Assembly: GCA_021234155.1 (NCBI GenBank) | Contig: JAJEKV010000756.1 | Span: 1-64,000 of the forward strand | From: Isoetes taiwanensis | Taxonomy: Eukaryota; Streptophyta; Lycopodiopsida; Isoetales; Isoetaceae | Direction: 5' to 3' | Length of the DNA stretch: 64,000 bases | Part shown: positions 46,260 to 57,044 of the stretch, in pieces | Layout of the letters: each line of letters opens with the position of its first letter | Position numbering within the stretch: position 1 is the first letter of the stretch | Notes under the pieces: model-generated | The model's database searches: none | What the model saw: the letters and a program-made list of their open reading frames with translations, nothing else | What the model was told of the DNA's origin: nothing | Made by a program: the position numbers and the translations under genes

Positions 46260-47150
46260 CGGGACCATATTAATTTGTAGTATATTCTCTAAAATTTTGG
46301 GAGGCTCATCGAGAACAAGCTTAGCTCTTAGGCCGGAACAATGTGCGAATGCGCTCCCAATGCCAAAGGCGGTTTCCGAAAGCTAATCCTGTCTACGGAT
46401 CGCGTGCTTACTCTTTGATCCTTTGATAGAAAGGCCAAAGCACCAAACACTTTGTATATATGGCATTCATTGACTTTTTCAAAAGCATTGATACAATTCC
46501 TAGAAAGGAACTTCGGTGATAGATTAATTACGATTGGAGTTCCACAAGATCTAAAGGCGTGATATCTCAAGCTATGCGAGGAGGTTCTAATTAAAGTATC
46601 ATGGGATACGGATATCAAAATCAGGAACACTATTGGAGTCCGGCAGGGATGTCCGTTATCTCCAACTTTGTTTGGAGTATTCATAGACGAACTAGATGAT
46701 TGGCTGAGAGCCAAGTCGCTGGCAGGAACCAAACTAGGCACATATCTCATCCAGCTGCTCCTTTATGCTGATGACGTGGTTCTACTTGCAAGCAGGAAGA
46801 ACACATTACAGGAACACTTGCAAAATTTGGAAAGCTTTTGTGACGAGAAAAAGATGAATGTTAATCTGTCAAAATCCAAGATAATGATCTTTGGAACGAG
46901 AGACCGACCAGAATTTACATACAAGGGACAGGTCCTAGAAACTGTAGACTCATACAAATACCTTGGGATCGACATTGCCTCAAATTACAGCTGGAAGAAC
47001 TGCATTAATAGAAGAGTTCTCGGAGGGAAGGCAGCATTGTACAGCATGCTAGCAAAATGTAACAAGGCCTCCCTTACAGATTTGAACCTGAAGAAGATTT
47101 TGTTCAAATGCTTAGTCAAGCTGACAGTCTTGTATGGTGCCCCAATTTGA
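46260..47150 (+). pseudogene. Reverse transcriptase of the 44.5-47.9 kb LINE
   Basis: This enzyme would copy the element RNA at a nicked chromosomal site. AFIDFFKSID at 46462-46491 is the first catalytic Asp block. ITIGVPQDL lies near 46530-46555. GVRQGCPLSPTLFG at about 46635-46676 is the signature template-grip block. LLLYADDVVLLA at about 46755-46790 is the YADD active site. MNVNLSKSKIMIFG follows at about 46855-46896 and SYKYLGIDI at about 46949-46975. The last 160 codons (46668-47150) are one open frame from FGVFIDELDDWL to the end of the thumb-like region. The upstream part is in another frame and interrupted by stops. The minus-strand frames 46328-46750, 46763-46975 and 46985-47197 are shadows. 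Confidence 0.9.
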
Positions 47151-47925
47151 GGACCAGACATCTCTCCATGACTATGGGCACAAATGAAAAATATCAAAGA
47201 TGTTTAAAGCTGAACTTGGAATAAGGGTACAGATCCCATATGCTATAATGTTTAAATCGGTTTATCCCATTGGAATTAGAAGGACTATACCAAGCTATAA
47301 ATTTCTATAATTGTAATTAAAGAGCAAAGCTTTCGGGGCAGGTATCACACCAAGCTATGGAGTACTCGGTGGTCGAAAAACTAATAGCATGGGCAAAAAT
47401 GGGGCTTGGGCGTTTGACGGGCCCGGCAAACAGGATGAGCTCGAGCCATACCGAAAAGCTAGGGGTCCAAAAGATGTGGGCCGACCCAAAAAAGGATGAG
47501 TATATACCAAACAGGATGTCAATCGCATGGCAACATCACGAGTGTCAATTGTATCTAAAAGGTAAACTTCTCTGCCGTCTCAAAGGAAAATGATAGCCGA
47601 ATCACAGGACGGGGATCTCACAGTTGGAGATAGAGTTGGGAAGATGGGCGAAAATTCGGTTGAAGAACATATGTAAAATTTGTCAAAACAGTCGGATCCG
47701 GTGAACATCATGTTTTCATACATTGCTCTGCATATGAAAGCATCGAGGCACAAATTATGATATTCATGTAAGATTTCTATTCGCTATTATCTATATAGCA
47801 CCAATGACTCTAGGGTCATACATAAAGCGGTGGATGCCCACGCTCCTTCTACTAAAAGCTGTAATCAGATTGTTCATGTGCTCCATGGCCTCTTAAGGCC
47901 CAAGTGAGCATTAGATATAAATATT

Positions 47926-47945
47926 ATTATTATTATTATATTATT
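47926..47945 (+). repeat. (ATT)n tail of the LINE
   Basis: About five to six ATT/TTA units directly follow the C-terminal coding remnant and precede the right flanking repeat. Simple-repeat tails of this type mark the 3' ends of some non-LTR elements. Confidence 0.75.
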
Positions 47946-47947
47946 TT

Positions 47948-48105
47948 TTATAACAATGCAGAACATCACATATGATAAACAAGTGTTAGATAATCACCTT
48001 AATAGGCACAATGAGAACTATTTTTATCAAGGCAATCAAATTTCAATAACTACAATGTTCTCATAGTATTTCTTATAACAATGCGAACATCATATGATGA
48101 GCATA
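47948..48105 (+). repeat. Right flanking repeat of the LINE and a nearby duplicate
   Basis: 47976-48049 repeats the left flank 44391-44466 (TAAACAAGTGTTAGATAATC, ACTATTTTTAT(T/C)). In addition TATAACAATGC(A)GAACATCA(C)ATATGAT occurs twice, at 47950-47975 and 48071-48099, bracketing it. The right flank therefore carries an extra tandem duplication of about 120 bp. Confidence 0.6.
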
Positions 48106-50010
48106 ACAAATACAAAATTATTGCCATGGAACCATATGGATTGCCCAGAAGGTGGAAATTTACTAGTTGAAGATATAAGACTAAGCCACCAATATGTGGT
48201 TGAAGTTGGTTAATAACAAATAGAGAATAAAATGAAATCCATTGGCAAATAACTCATAACTCTCAAACATACAAGATATTCTCCGAAAGATATTCTTTAA
48301 AAGTAGAACTTCGAACTCAGCCTTGCCCTAGTTCGAGATTGCTCTTTGTTTAAGCATATTTCCTCATTCCTGAACCAGGGTATGTTCAAGTTTCTTCAAA
48401 CCATAATCTTTAGCAAATGGCAAGCGTTCCTTCTACAATAAAAGGTTATCAAGAAAGAAGATTTAGTCTAGAAACTCTCCTAGAATGTATCTTAGAATGA
48501 AATGTTAAAATTTCTTTCTTTTGGCAAAAAGAGATTCATAGTCATAGCACTTTGAAGAGCACTCTCGATTATGCCATATAGCATATACAAGAGCATCACC
48601 TTCTACAACTTCTAATCGTTGACACATTTATAAATGGTAACCACACAAATACTTTTGCCATTTCAAGTTCTCAACATCTTTAAAAGCGAGTTAATCGTAG
48701 TCTCGCGTCTACATCTACATATTCCACCGCGTTCACGGACTGATGCCCCAACATCGCTAGACACATGTTTCTAGTTAAGCATATATATCAAATTGTGCCT
48801 TAGTCTGTTCAAATTGTTGAAGATATATGGGGCCGACATTATATAGAATCGCTTTTGGCAAACTCCTTTTCTCGTTGTTTAGAGCATAACAGTTTGTCAT
48901 GATATTTAAACAAAAGTATTCTCGTCTTAAATACGCATGCAACTCACTTCATTTTTCTTTCTCATTAAATTTCTTTATAAATTCAACGATTCTACACATT
49001 CTAGAAAGAAGTGCGGTTTATGGTTTTTTTGACTCCTTAATAGCCTGAATGAAAGTTGAAACATCAAACAACTTGAGTGCCTCAAGTATGGTCTCGAGAA
49101 AGTATTTTTGGCTCTTCTTACTTTCATGGAATGTAACTTTAAATTTCATGCTTCCAAATTCTTTTATGGCTCAATTACTTTAATTCTTATAGATTATGCA
49201 ACCAACTATATGAAACCCTTTTGCTTCATTGGATTTTTTGAAACCTTTTATGCTTTTCAGGCTAATATTGATATGTAAAAGCATTTTTTATGAACAGAAC
49301 AAAACAACTAGAGATAATAGGGTGTCGGACTTCCATAGTCGGAGGTATCTTAGTAAGTACTTTGTCGCCTTTTCGATCTTTGCAAATTGCTCTTAACTAG
49401 AAATTGCTCTTAATTGTTGTCGGATACTACATGAGGACCACTTATAAGCCGTTGGGCATCGCTTAATCTTGATAATGCAATTAAATTGTAGGTAAACAAT
49501 TGCTTACCTCAAGTCAACTTCAATTTAATTGAAGCTTTAGTTGGTCCACTTTTAGCAAACCAATTTTTCGTTCAAAATTTTTGTATCATAAAGGTACTTC
49601 CGACTTTTTATTTTGTACATAATGAAGGTCCATAATTCTGATTTTACTTTTTTTTTGCATTTGCCAAGTCTCTTCCGCTCATGGCTAAGGATTCTCATTA
49701 GAAGAATCGAGCTACAATGAACAAGTTAATATTTCTCTCGGGGAATATGTTTGTCTCTTTGAAAGATCGAACAAGGAGAAGCACAACACCAAAGAAAGCA
49801 ATACAAAAGATAATTCATACAATTTCTTGCATTAGATGCGATTGCAAAATCAGAAATGGACGAAAAAGGTATTCTCATTGATAAATAATAATAAAAACAT
49901 TGGATTTGTCTTTGAAAGGGAAGATGTCTAGCAAATTTTGCGGTTCCTTCCACATTTCCTTCTAATATTATGGAATTTTACCTCATTTCAATCAATATTT
50001 TATGAGCATA
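48106..50010. other. No gene recognised
   Basis: AT-rich DNA. The minus-strand frame 49726-49953 (75 codons) has several Cys residues but no zinc-finger spacing that I can defend. No repeat edges were identified apart from a short GAATAGAATAGAATA run at 50017 that belongs to the next element. Confidence 0.4.
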
Positions 50011-50014
50011 ATAA

Positions 50015-52084
50015 AGAATAGAATAGAATATGATTTATCGTCCATGGAGACCAACTGGCCTATGGGACCCAAGTACAAAGAGAGAGCGCATTATTACTAC
50101 CGGGATTAAAAACCCCTACCAAGGGTTTTAGGAGGAAAAACCTTAGTAGCAATAAGGATTTGACATCTTACCTGATTATATACATAATCACAAGTCTGAT
50201 TGAGGTTAATAATGGGACGGGGGCATAAGCGAGTCGCTGTATCCATTACCTCCGTCTGATCCCAACAAGCCTCTGGCCGGGTGCTCAGCTAAGCTCATGC
50301 AAGGCTTGATGGGGAACAACTAGGAGCATCTTTAGAGCGGGATATCTTTGATACGGACAGGCACAGGAGGGGCATGACTTTCATCCTCAATACGCCTGTT
50401 GGCAAAGACCGGACTCTGTCCTCGCGGCTCGAATCCATCTCGCTGTCTCAATCACCCGGTGGGTGCTACTGTCTTGAATGACTTTTCATCACCACGAGCT
50501 TTTTCATGGGTAGATGGGTAGTGGTAGTGTGTGGGCCCTTGTGAGCATGGGATTAACCCCGCCCGGTGCGATAATTTGCCACCTTGACATGTGGCGGGCC
50601 TCGCATCCCAAAGCTTGGCCATGAAGCAAGCATCCGGGTACTTGCTTCAAAGGCCGCGTTCCTTCGGTGCGGTGATGACTTTAAGGTGTGAAACCGTAAA
50701 GTTGCTATATTTTACCATTTTTAAAATCTGGATTTGATGGTTTACTAGGATCGTATGCTAAAACAACTTCATAAAATGTCCAAAATTTGATAATATTGCA
50801 TCCCAATTATAGTAAATTCGCCAAATTAATGGACATTTTCTGGGGAAAACTTCAATTTTATGATAAGACATCAATTCTACTAAATTTGTTTCTATACAAA
50901 TGTTGGAAAAATAGGAAACAATCGCCACCATTTCTATAGTTTAGCGCTAGAGGATGATAAAGTCATCATTGCTTAGGTGTAATGCCTCGGTCCACATCAC
51001 ATATGTGCTGCACATTCCATAGCTAGAACCTTTGGGCTTGCTTGTCTTTCCAGTGAGACTTTGAGTCATTCAAGGGCCCCCATCGCCAAGCCAAAGTTAG
51101 GTTGGGCGGCTGGGCTTCATCCATAGCCACCACCTTACGGAAGTAAATAATGTGACATTCGGTAATGACCCCTCTGTAATGGAAGGAAGCACTGTCTCCT
51201 GGAACAAGATCCGATATGGGACCGTGGACTTCACTCCCCTGTGCCCGGGCCAAGAAGGCCTTCATGCTGCTCTAGATCGTTCCAAGTGGTGAGGATATCA
51301 GCCCCCCACTTACGCCCCAGAGGAGGACCCGGTTCAACCAAGGCCTGAACAAGTGTTTTGATGACCCCATGCATCTGACTCCGCCTTGTGATTTGTTGTT
51401 TTGCATTGCATACAGGGGCTTTCCGGCTGCGGTGACGTAACGATGGATGCATCCCGGTGTGTGGTAGTAGAAAACTCAATGCCCAAATACTTATAAGGCG
51501 AGCCACCTCCACTACACCACACGGTAAGTGAATGAGGGAGGCGTGGGTGCCGGGATGATGGGACCAGCGGCACCCTTGTCGCGGCCAAGTTAACTCTCGT
51601 GTCGGTGAATTGGCGAAAAGTGTCCAAAGCATTCGGTGGCGTTGCATGTCCTTTGGGGTATATGCAAGCAGTCAACATCATAAAGATATATGAGTTCTTG
51701 GGGATTATATGGAGCATGTTGAAGCGCGCCTCCCGTGCTCGGCTAGCCATTCTTCTAGTCGGTCAATGTACAAAAGAGTGGGGATAGAGGGCAGCCCCGG
51801 CGCACCCAATGCTACTAACAGCGGGGCTCCAGAACCCGGTGAGAGCCACCAGAGCAAATACCATTATAGATACGTATATATCATTCGCAAGTCGTCCGGG
51901 GTCCCTAGCTGTCTCAATCTGTCCCACAACTTATCCCGAGGCAGCATTGTCAAAAGCCTTTGCGAAATCCACAAAACAACGATGCAGAAAGGTATTGCTA
52001 GAAATAATTACAAATTCCATCAAAGTGCTAGGATTTCTAGTGTTTTAACTCATCATTGCAATGTAATGGTGGGCATTTCAACTA
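50015..52084 (-). mobile_element. Minus-strand LINE: reverse transcriptase and 3' end, 5'-truncated
   Basis: On the minus strand, FVDFAKAFDNAA (plus 51940-51980) is the first catalytic block. LWDRLRQLGTPDDLRMIY (about 51860-51935) follows, then LYIDRLEEWLA (about 51725-51785), a damaged YADD block near 51670-51705 (reads LYDVD in one frame), TRVNLAATRV (about 51570-51600) and SPYKYLGIEF (about 51470-51505). The 3' part (50015-51250) has no clear domain and ends with TTGGGTCCCATAGGCCA, GGTCTCCATGGACGATAA and TTCTA repeats at 50015-50035. The block order is right for one reverse transcriptase read from 52.08 kb downwards. The endonuclease is missing, as in typical 5' truncation. Plus-strand frames here (51599-51787, 51709-52089, 51809-52048) are shadows. 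Confidence 0.8.
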
Positions 52085-53325
52085 CCTAAAATCAGTATTA
52101 CCATGTTTGAAATCTAAGTCTATCTCGAAGGTAGCCCTACAGTAAAACCTCAATCTAAATTGCATAGATCAAGGTCATATTAACATGGCAAGTTCCCTTA
52201 TAATATTCTTAAGTTAATGGAATCAAACCATTAAGAAAAACCAAAGGGGCAAGACACATAGCATAGACTTACACAGAACCATTGTTTAGAACTTTTTAAA
52301 CAACAAATACTATCCCACATATTGTTTACAACTTTGGTTTATATCATCTACTACTCGATTAATGATAAAATTTATGATTGTTGACACCCCCGATCTAATC
52401 ACTACGTTTGAAACCCAATTGGTATATATCATATACAATTGGTTTAATCATATACAACTCTGATTGATGATATAAACTTTGATTGTTGAGGGCTCAATCC
52501 AATCACCATGTATTACAATTAATTCAAATTGCTGCATATGTGAATTTATGGTTACGTATCTGTCAGTCTTGGCTATGGCGACCTAAAAGAGGACACGCTA
52601 TATCTTTGGGGACCCGATCTACCAGGCATTTCCCCCCTGGTCAGATGCTCACGTCTTGGAAACCTAGCAAGTGGGAAGTTTCATGGCGACCTTGATCTTC
52701 CCAAACAGGTGGCCAAACATATTTATTTACGTAAGTTGCTACCTTTCCACATTAGGCCGAGATCCAATCTTAAAACATCCTTTTAGCAAGCTTGCAATAT
52801 GTGGTGTCGAGTGGCCGATCCTCTTGAAAGCGGATATTAATCATTATCATCTTCATTCTATTTTAACTAGGCGTTTTCCTGTATGAGCATAAATTCCCAA
52901 TATTCTAACTTACAACTTTTTTTATTCTGAAGTATGATACATATCATGTAATTCAAATACATGATATTGTCAAAGTGTGAACCTTCGAGCACTAGATATA
53001 TGCTATTACAAACTATGGTTTCACAAGTCCATGGAATGGTCACTGGTTCGATTATTAATAGGCTTTTCTCATTGCGGGTAAAAAACATTTATAGGCCGAA
53101 CTTATACCCGGCGTTGGGCCGCGTCCTCGAGGCAATATTGATTTGTCCTATCACGATTGCCTGTCTGACATACTTATTATTAGAGTTTTTCCCCAAAAAA
53201 TCTTCGGGGTGGGGGTGGGGGTTTCTTAATCACAGCGGTAATATAATATGCTTGTTGCTCTCTGTTTGGGTCCCATAGGCTAATTGGACTCCATGGAATG
53301 ATAAGAATACATTCTATTCTAATAT
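52085..53325 (+). repeat. Dispersed repeat, copy B, with LINE-like 3' tail
   Basis: Partner of 40841-41570 (anchors given there). It is longer because about 450 bp near 52500-52950 is absent from copy A. It ends with GTTTGGGTCCCATAGGCTAA, TTGGACTCCATGGAATGATA and ATTCTATTCTA at 53263-53325, which is the same tail and the same pentamer repeat as the minus-strand LINE, but in plus orientation. The 105-codon frame 52961-53278 and the others inside it are not conserved in copy A. Confidence 0.7.
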
Positions 53326-53960
53326 TTAGGATGATATTTACCATCTAGTTTGAAGACAACAATAATTGCACTTGCAAATACATAATTAATACATGGCGAC
53401 ATCCATAGGGGTATATGATCGTCTCATAAATTTCTCAAGAGAGACTTGAACACAAGAGGCTCTAATTGCTAACCCAAAAAGGACTAGCAAACCCCGATGA
53501 CTTACAATAGTGATGATTTTGGGAAGTGAAATTTACAAATGAGCAAAAATTTTGGATTTTAAGAAAAATTCTAACGATGGCCTAGTAGGTCCTGTTCATT
53601 TTATTTTTTTTTTTTTTAATAACTTTCGTGCAAGCCATGAGGCATTCTTTAGCCCATGGGGAATATTTTCGCCCTCCTTTTACTTGCAATTCCTTTTTTA
53701 TTTCCTTTCTTTTGCCATATGGTACAAATGTAAGTGGTAATTTCATGGCCTTCACGTTAACATTTTTATTTCTACATCATCTCTTTGTAATTTTGGACTC
53801 TAGACTTTTCTACATCTATTCTTGAGTTTTGGGAATGCCTTGTAGGATGATCCGAGGCCTATTTTGATCATTGGAGGGAAGAATTGACTTAACTTACTTT
53901 AAGGTTCAAGTTTTTTGCAGGCAAAATTGTTATTCCGGTTTTAATAAAAATTATTATTTT
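53326..53960. other. No gene recognised
   Basis: AT-rich with a T-run at 53604-53617. The two overlapping frames 53552-53740 and 53628-53825 are Phe-rich, as expected from T-rich DNA. Confidence 0.4.
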
Positions 53961-54299
53961 GGTTCACAAAGATTTCATTCTGATTTTTAATGAAAAGCAT
54001 TCATGCCTACTTTTCTTCTCAACTTGAAAGGACATACCAAGTACAAGTGCATGGAATGCCTCATTGGATGATGCTAGTGGTTCTCAAGAGACAATTGTCT
54101 CTATCAAATTGGTGGTATATGTCTGATAGTATCCTACTAAATAATGTTGGAGGTGGAGGTGGGCTTTGTAGGAGTAGACAATGTTTTGGATAATAGTACA
54201 GGACTCTAGGCAGGATGACACATCTAATGATAAGGAAGAGAAAAAGGGAAAAAAAAAGGAAAAGTGGAGATTGAGATGCAGCGGAAGGTTTAAAATTAA

Positions 54300-56085
54300 T
54301 TAATGAGAACCCGTGCATTGAGGAGGAACTTGACCCTAAAGTGGATCAGCCAAAAGGGCTTCTTGTGCTTTGTTCTTGGAAAGACAGAAAACCCTTGTTT
54401 GTTGCAATTAAAAGTGGACATGATCGAGAAACACATGGGCAAGATGTATGTGAAGAAGACCATGAGCGGGAAGGAAGCTAGTGTGTTCGGAGTGGAAAGA
54501 ATTGCAAACATAAGAGGTATGTTAAGGAATATTAAGAGCATTTGAGGGATGAAGAGATGAGGAGCGAAAGCACCTTCAATCCCAAACATGTGAAAAAAGT
54601 CGGATAGAAATCTTAAAGAGAAACTTGTACAATTCCAACAATTTATCATATCTTGCAACCGAATTAGATCCTATGAGAGATTATGAAAAACATAAGCGGT
54701 TAGAAAACTCAAGGCAATCCCAACTATCCCATTCCTAATCGGGTCAAGAATAAGTGCTTGGGAATTTGCAAAGGCAAATAATGAAGTGATGAAACAAGAT
54801 CCGAATGAGATTGTTAAGAATTGTGACTATTTTGCAATTTCATTAGATGAAGGCGGTTCAAAGGATAATATTACATGGATTTGCATGACAATTTACCATG
54901 TGAAAGGCCAGACCCTCGGTGGGAGCGTAGTTTGTAGGAATTATAGAACTAAAACTGATGCAACTTGTTAGTAAAATGTGTCGAATTTGTAAAGGAAACT
55001 TTACTTTATAACATTTCAATTAACTCCAAGTGAGATTGCAAAAAAACTTCGCGGTGCATTGAAGTAGATGGGACCTCGTTGTTATGCAAGGCGTGAGAAC
55101 TGGATTGTATGCGGATCAAACAACTTTGGCACCATATATGATTGGTATTCATTGCATGGCACATGTGTTAATTTGGCATTTCAAATTGTTGATGACTTTC
55201 CATGCACTTTTAGAAGGTGGAAACTTTGGTGTCGGGCATATGCATTCTTTAGTCGCAACTCAAAGCCGTCATTATTACAATGCTTGGTTTGATTTATACA
55301 AGTCTTATTCATATAATTCTGATATTGTGAGAAAGGATATTTAACTTTTGAAAGCTATCCCTCATGATAAGTAATCAGGAAAGAATCGGAGCGTCATTAT
55401 ATGTATTAATTGAGCCCAAGTCTTACTATCTATCGCTGTATCAGATTATTTGGAGCTAAGCTTTACCGCCCTATTATATTATATTATACCTCCTACTTGA
55501 AAGCTTAAAATCCCAAGTGTTCAAAACTTGGTCTAGGATATTGTAACTCTTCATGATTATATTGTAAGTATTCTTAATCTATTGAATATTTTCCAAGCAT
55601 CTAGTGTAGTGAAAAAGGAAGAAGATAATGCTAAATATATCGATTATATGTCATTTGGCAAATATGGCAAGATATATATTGCATGCAATGTAACTGGAGC
55701 TCTAAATAGAGTTTCCTATGATGAAGCTTAGTGCTTTTGTCGTGTAATAAGAAAGGGAAGCCTTTATGACTAAAGAGATCATTTGTCCAAATATTTTAAA
55801 ACTTAGGGAGAATTATTACATTAGGCGTGCTGTAATCGTGACATGGTGCGTGGTAAAGTTGCTTCATCCGACATTGGCTTGCATAAGAATTTGTTGTTTG
55901 TTATTTGAAAGTGTTATTTACGGCTTGAGGATTAGCATGGTAAAATATCAAGTGTTCACCTGTGTTCAAATGTTTAAGCTTCCCAACCTTGTTATTAATA
56001 ACCCACTTTTATTTCACCATGTAACAGGTATTGATGATTTATTCCAGAGCCAGATTATAAGCTATTTTGAAACTATATAGGTGTT
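54300..56085 (+). pseudogene. hAT-like transposase gene 2, frameshifted
   Basis: This belongs to the same transposase group as gene 1 at 16-22.5 kb. The 54303-54545 frame carries LLQLKVDMIEKHMGKMYVKK, which resembles the KLDTLxKHxGR zinc-finger-like start of this family. SRISAWEFAKANNEV lies at about 54748-54790. DYFAISLDEGGSKDNITWIC at about 54828-54890 corresponds to the (F/Y)FA(L/I)S-x-D-E block, including the first acidic residues of the RNase H-like domain. SEIAKKLRGALK lies near 55030-55065, then VMQGVRTGLYAD and APYMIGIHCMAH within 55084-55160, the conserved GxHCxAH block. NLAFQIVDDFP follows near 55170-55200. After 55350 only weak similarity remains; the C-terminal dimerisation motif was not found. 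At least four frameshifts mean it is not functional as read. Confidence 0.75.
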
Positions 56086-57040
56086 TGAAGTAGGGGCAAT
56101 GGTTTGTGGTTTCTACTAAAGCTTGTTTTGCTATCTGTTTACATGTGCTTTAATGTCTGGGGGATTTATTTAGCATTATCAAGATTTGTTTATATAACAT
56201 ACTCGAATGCACAATGTATAAATGTTGTTTCAAGTTGTTAACATCCTATATGTTGCTTGTAGTTTTAAGAAATTTAAGGAGGTAGGCGTGGAGCTGATGT
56301 GGCAACAAGGTGAATTTCATTAAGTTTTCAAAAGCCGCTTTTCAACGACTATGAAGCTCTTATTGCTTTGGTAGACAAGTTAGCATCTACAAATAAAGAG
56401 GGAGAGAAGGCCTTACAATTGCTCGGGAGGAACCGCCCGATGTCGAGACTTTATTGACATGAATGGGTTAGTGAATTGCCCTTCCATTGCTTTATATTTC
56501 AATGGTGCTATTGTGGTACTAATTGCCACATCTTCCGGGTTGTTACCAATGTTGAGAGAAATGAGCATATTATCAAAGTTGGCACAATCTAGAACTTTAT
56601 ACATTTACGAATATTCTCGCCATTCGAAGTTGGTTTAGCATGACTTTTGGATTGTTTATACATACGCATTTCGAAAGTAGTTCGAAAGTTGGTTTTTGCT
56701 TGAGCTTTGGATTGTTTATACATAAACCATCATTCAATTAAATTGGGTTTATGTCTTAATTTTGGGACAAATTTCATATTGCATGTTTTAGTAGCATATT
56801 CAAATTCACACATTTCACCTCAAAATTATGAAAGCGTAATATCATGTTATTTACAAAATAGTCAATATTTCACAATATAGCACCATATCATAAAAACGTG
56901 ATAACAAAAATTTACATAGTTATTCAACTTTCTTCAAGCACCCCCAATGATATCATAGCCTTCTTCCGACATCCCGGAGGTATTGTAATTCTCGCATTTC
57001 TAGCTGGAATAGTGTTTGGAGTCCATGAGTACAAAACACT
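56086..57040. other. No gene recognised
   Basis: A short direct repeat occurs: AGTTGGTTT(A/T)GC(A/T)TGA, GCTTTGGATTGTTTATACAT at about 56628-56665 and 56690-56725. Otherwise AT-rich DNA without motifs. Confidence 0.4.
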
Positions 57041-57044
57041 TTCA

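Larger units (their letters stand above)
44520..47945 (+). mobile_element. Near-complete non-LTR retrotransposon (LINE), ~3.4 kb, with (ATT)n tail
   Basis: One plus-strand element carries an APE endonuclease, a linker, a reverse transcriptase and a short C-terminal region, and ends in an ATT repeat (47926-47942). The endonuclease shows VIGDFNGRTK at about 45188-45217. The linker shows KPKWYKAVYKTKKRDYNIKR near 45815-45875. The reverse transcriptase is described separately. After it, GEHHVFIHCSAYESI near 47700-47745 and KSCNQIVHVLHGLLRPK near 47860-47907 resemble the C-terminal Cys/His region of LINE proteins. Length, absence of RNase H and a simple-repeat tail point to an RTE-like element; this clade call is an inference. 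Frameshifts and stops occur throughout, so it is inactive as read. It has the best-preserved reverse transcriptase in the window. Confidence 0.85.

Noticed and set aside
46328-46750. 140-codon minus-strand ORF
   Set aside because: Antisense to the GVRQGCPLSPTLFG and YADD region of the LINE; a shadow frame.
51231-52089. Plus-strand ORFs of 60-126 codons and two 138-codon minus ORFs as separate genes
   Set aside because: The minus frames contain SPYKYLGIEF and other reverse-transcriptase blocks, so they are parts of one decayed LINE; the plus frames are its antisense.
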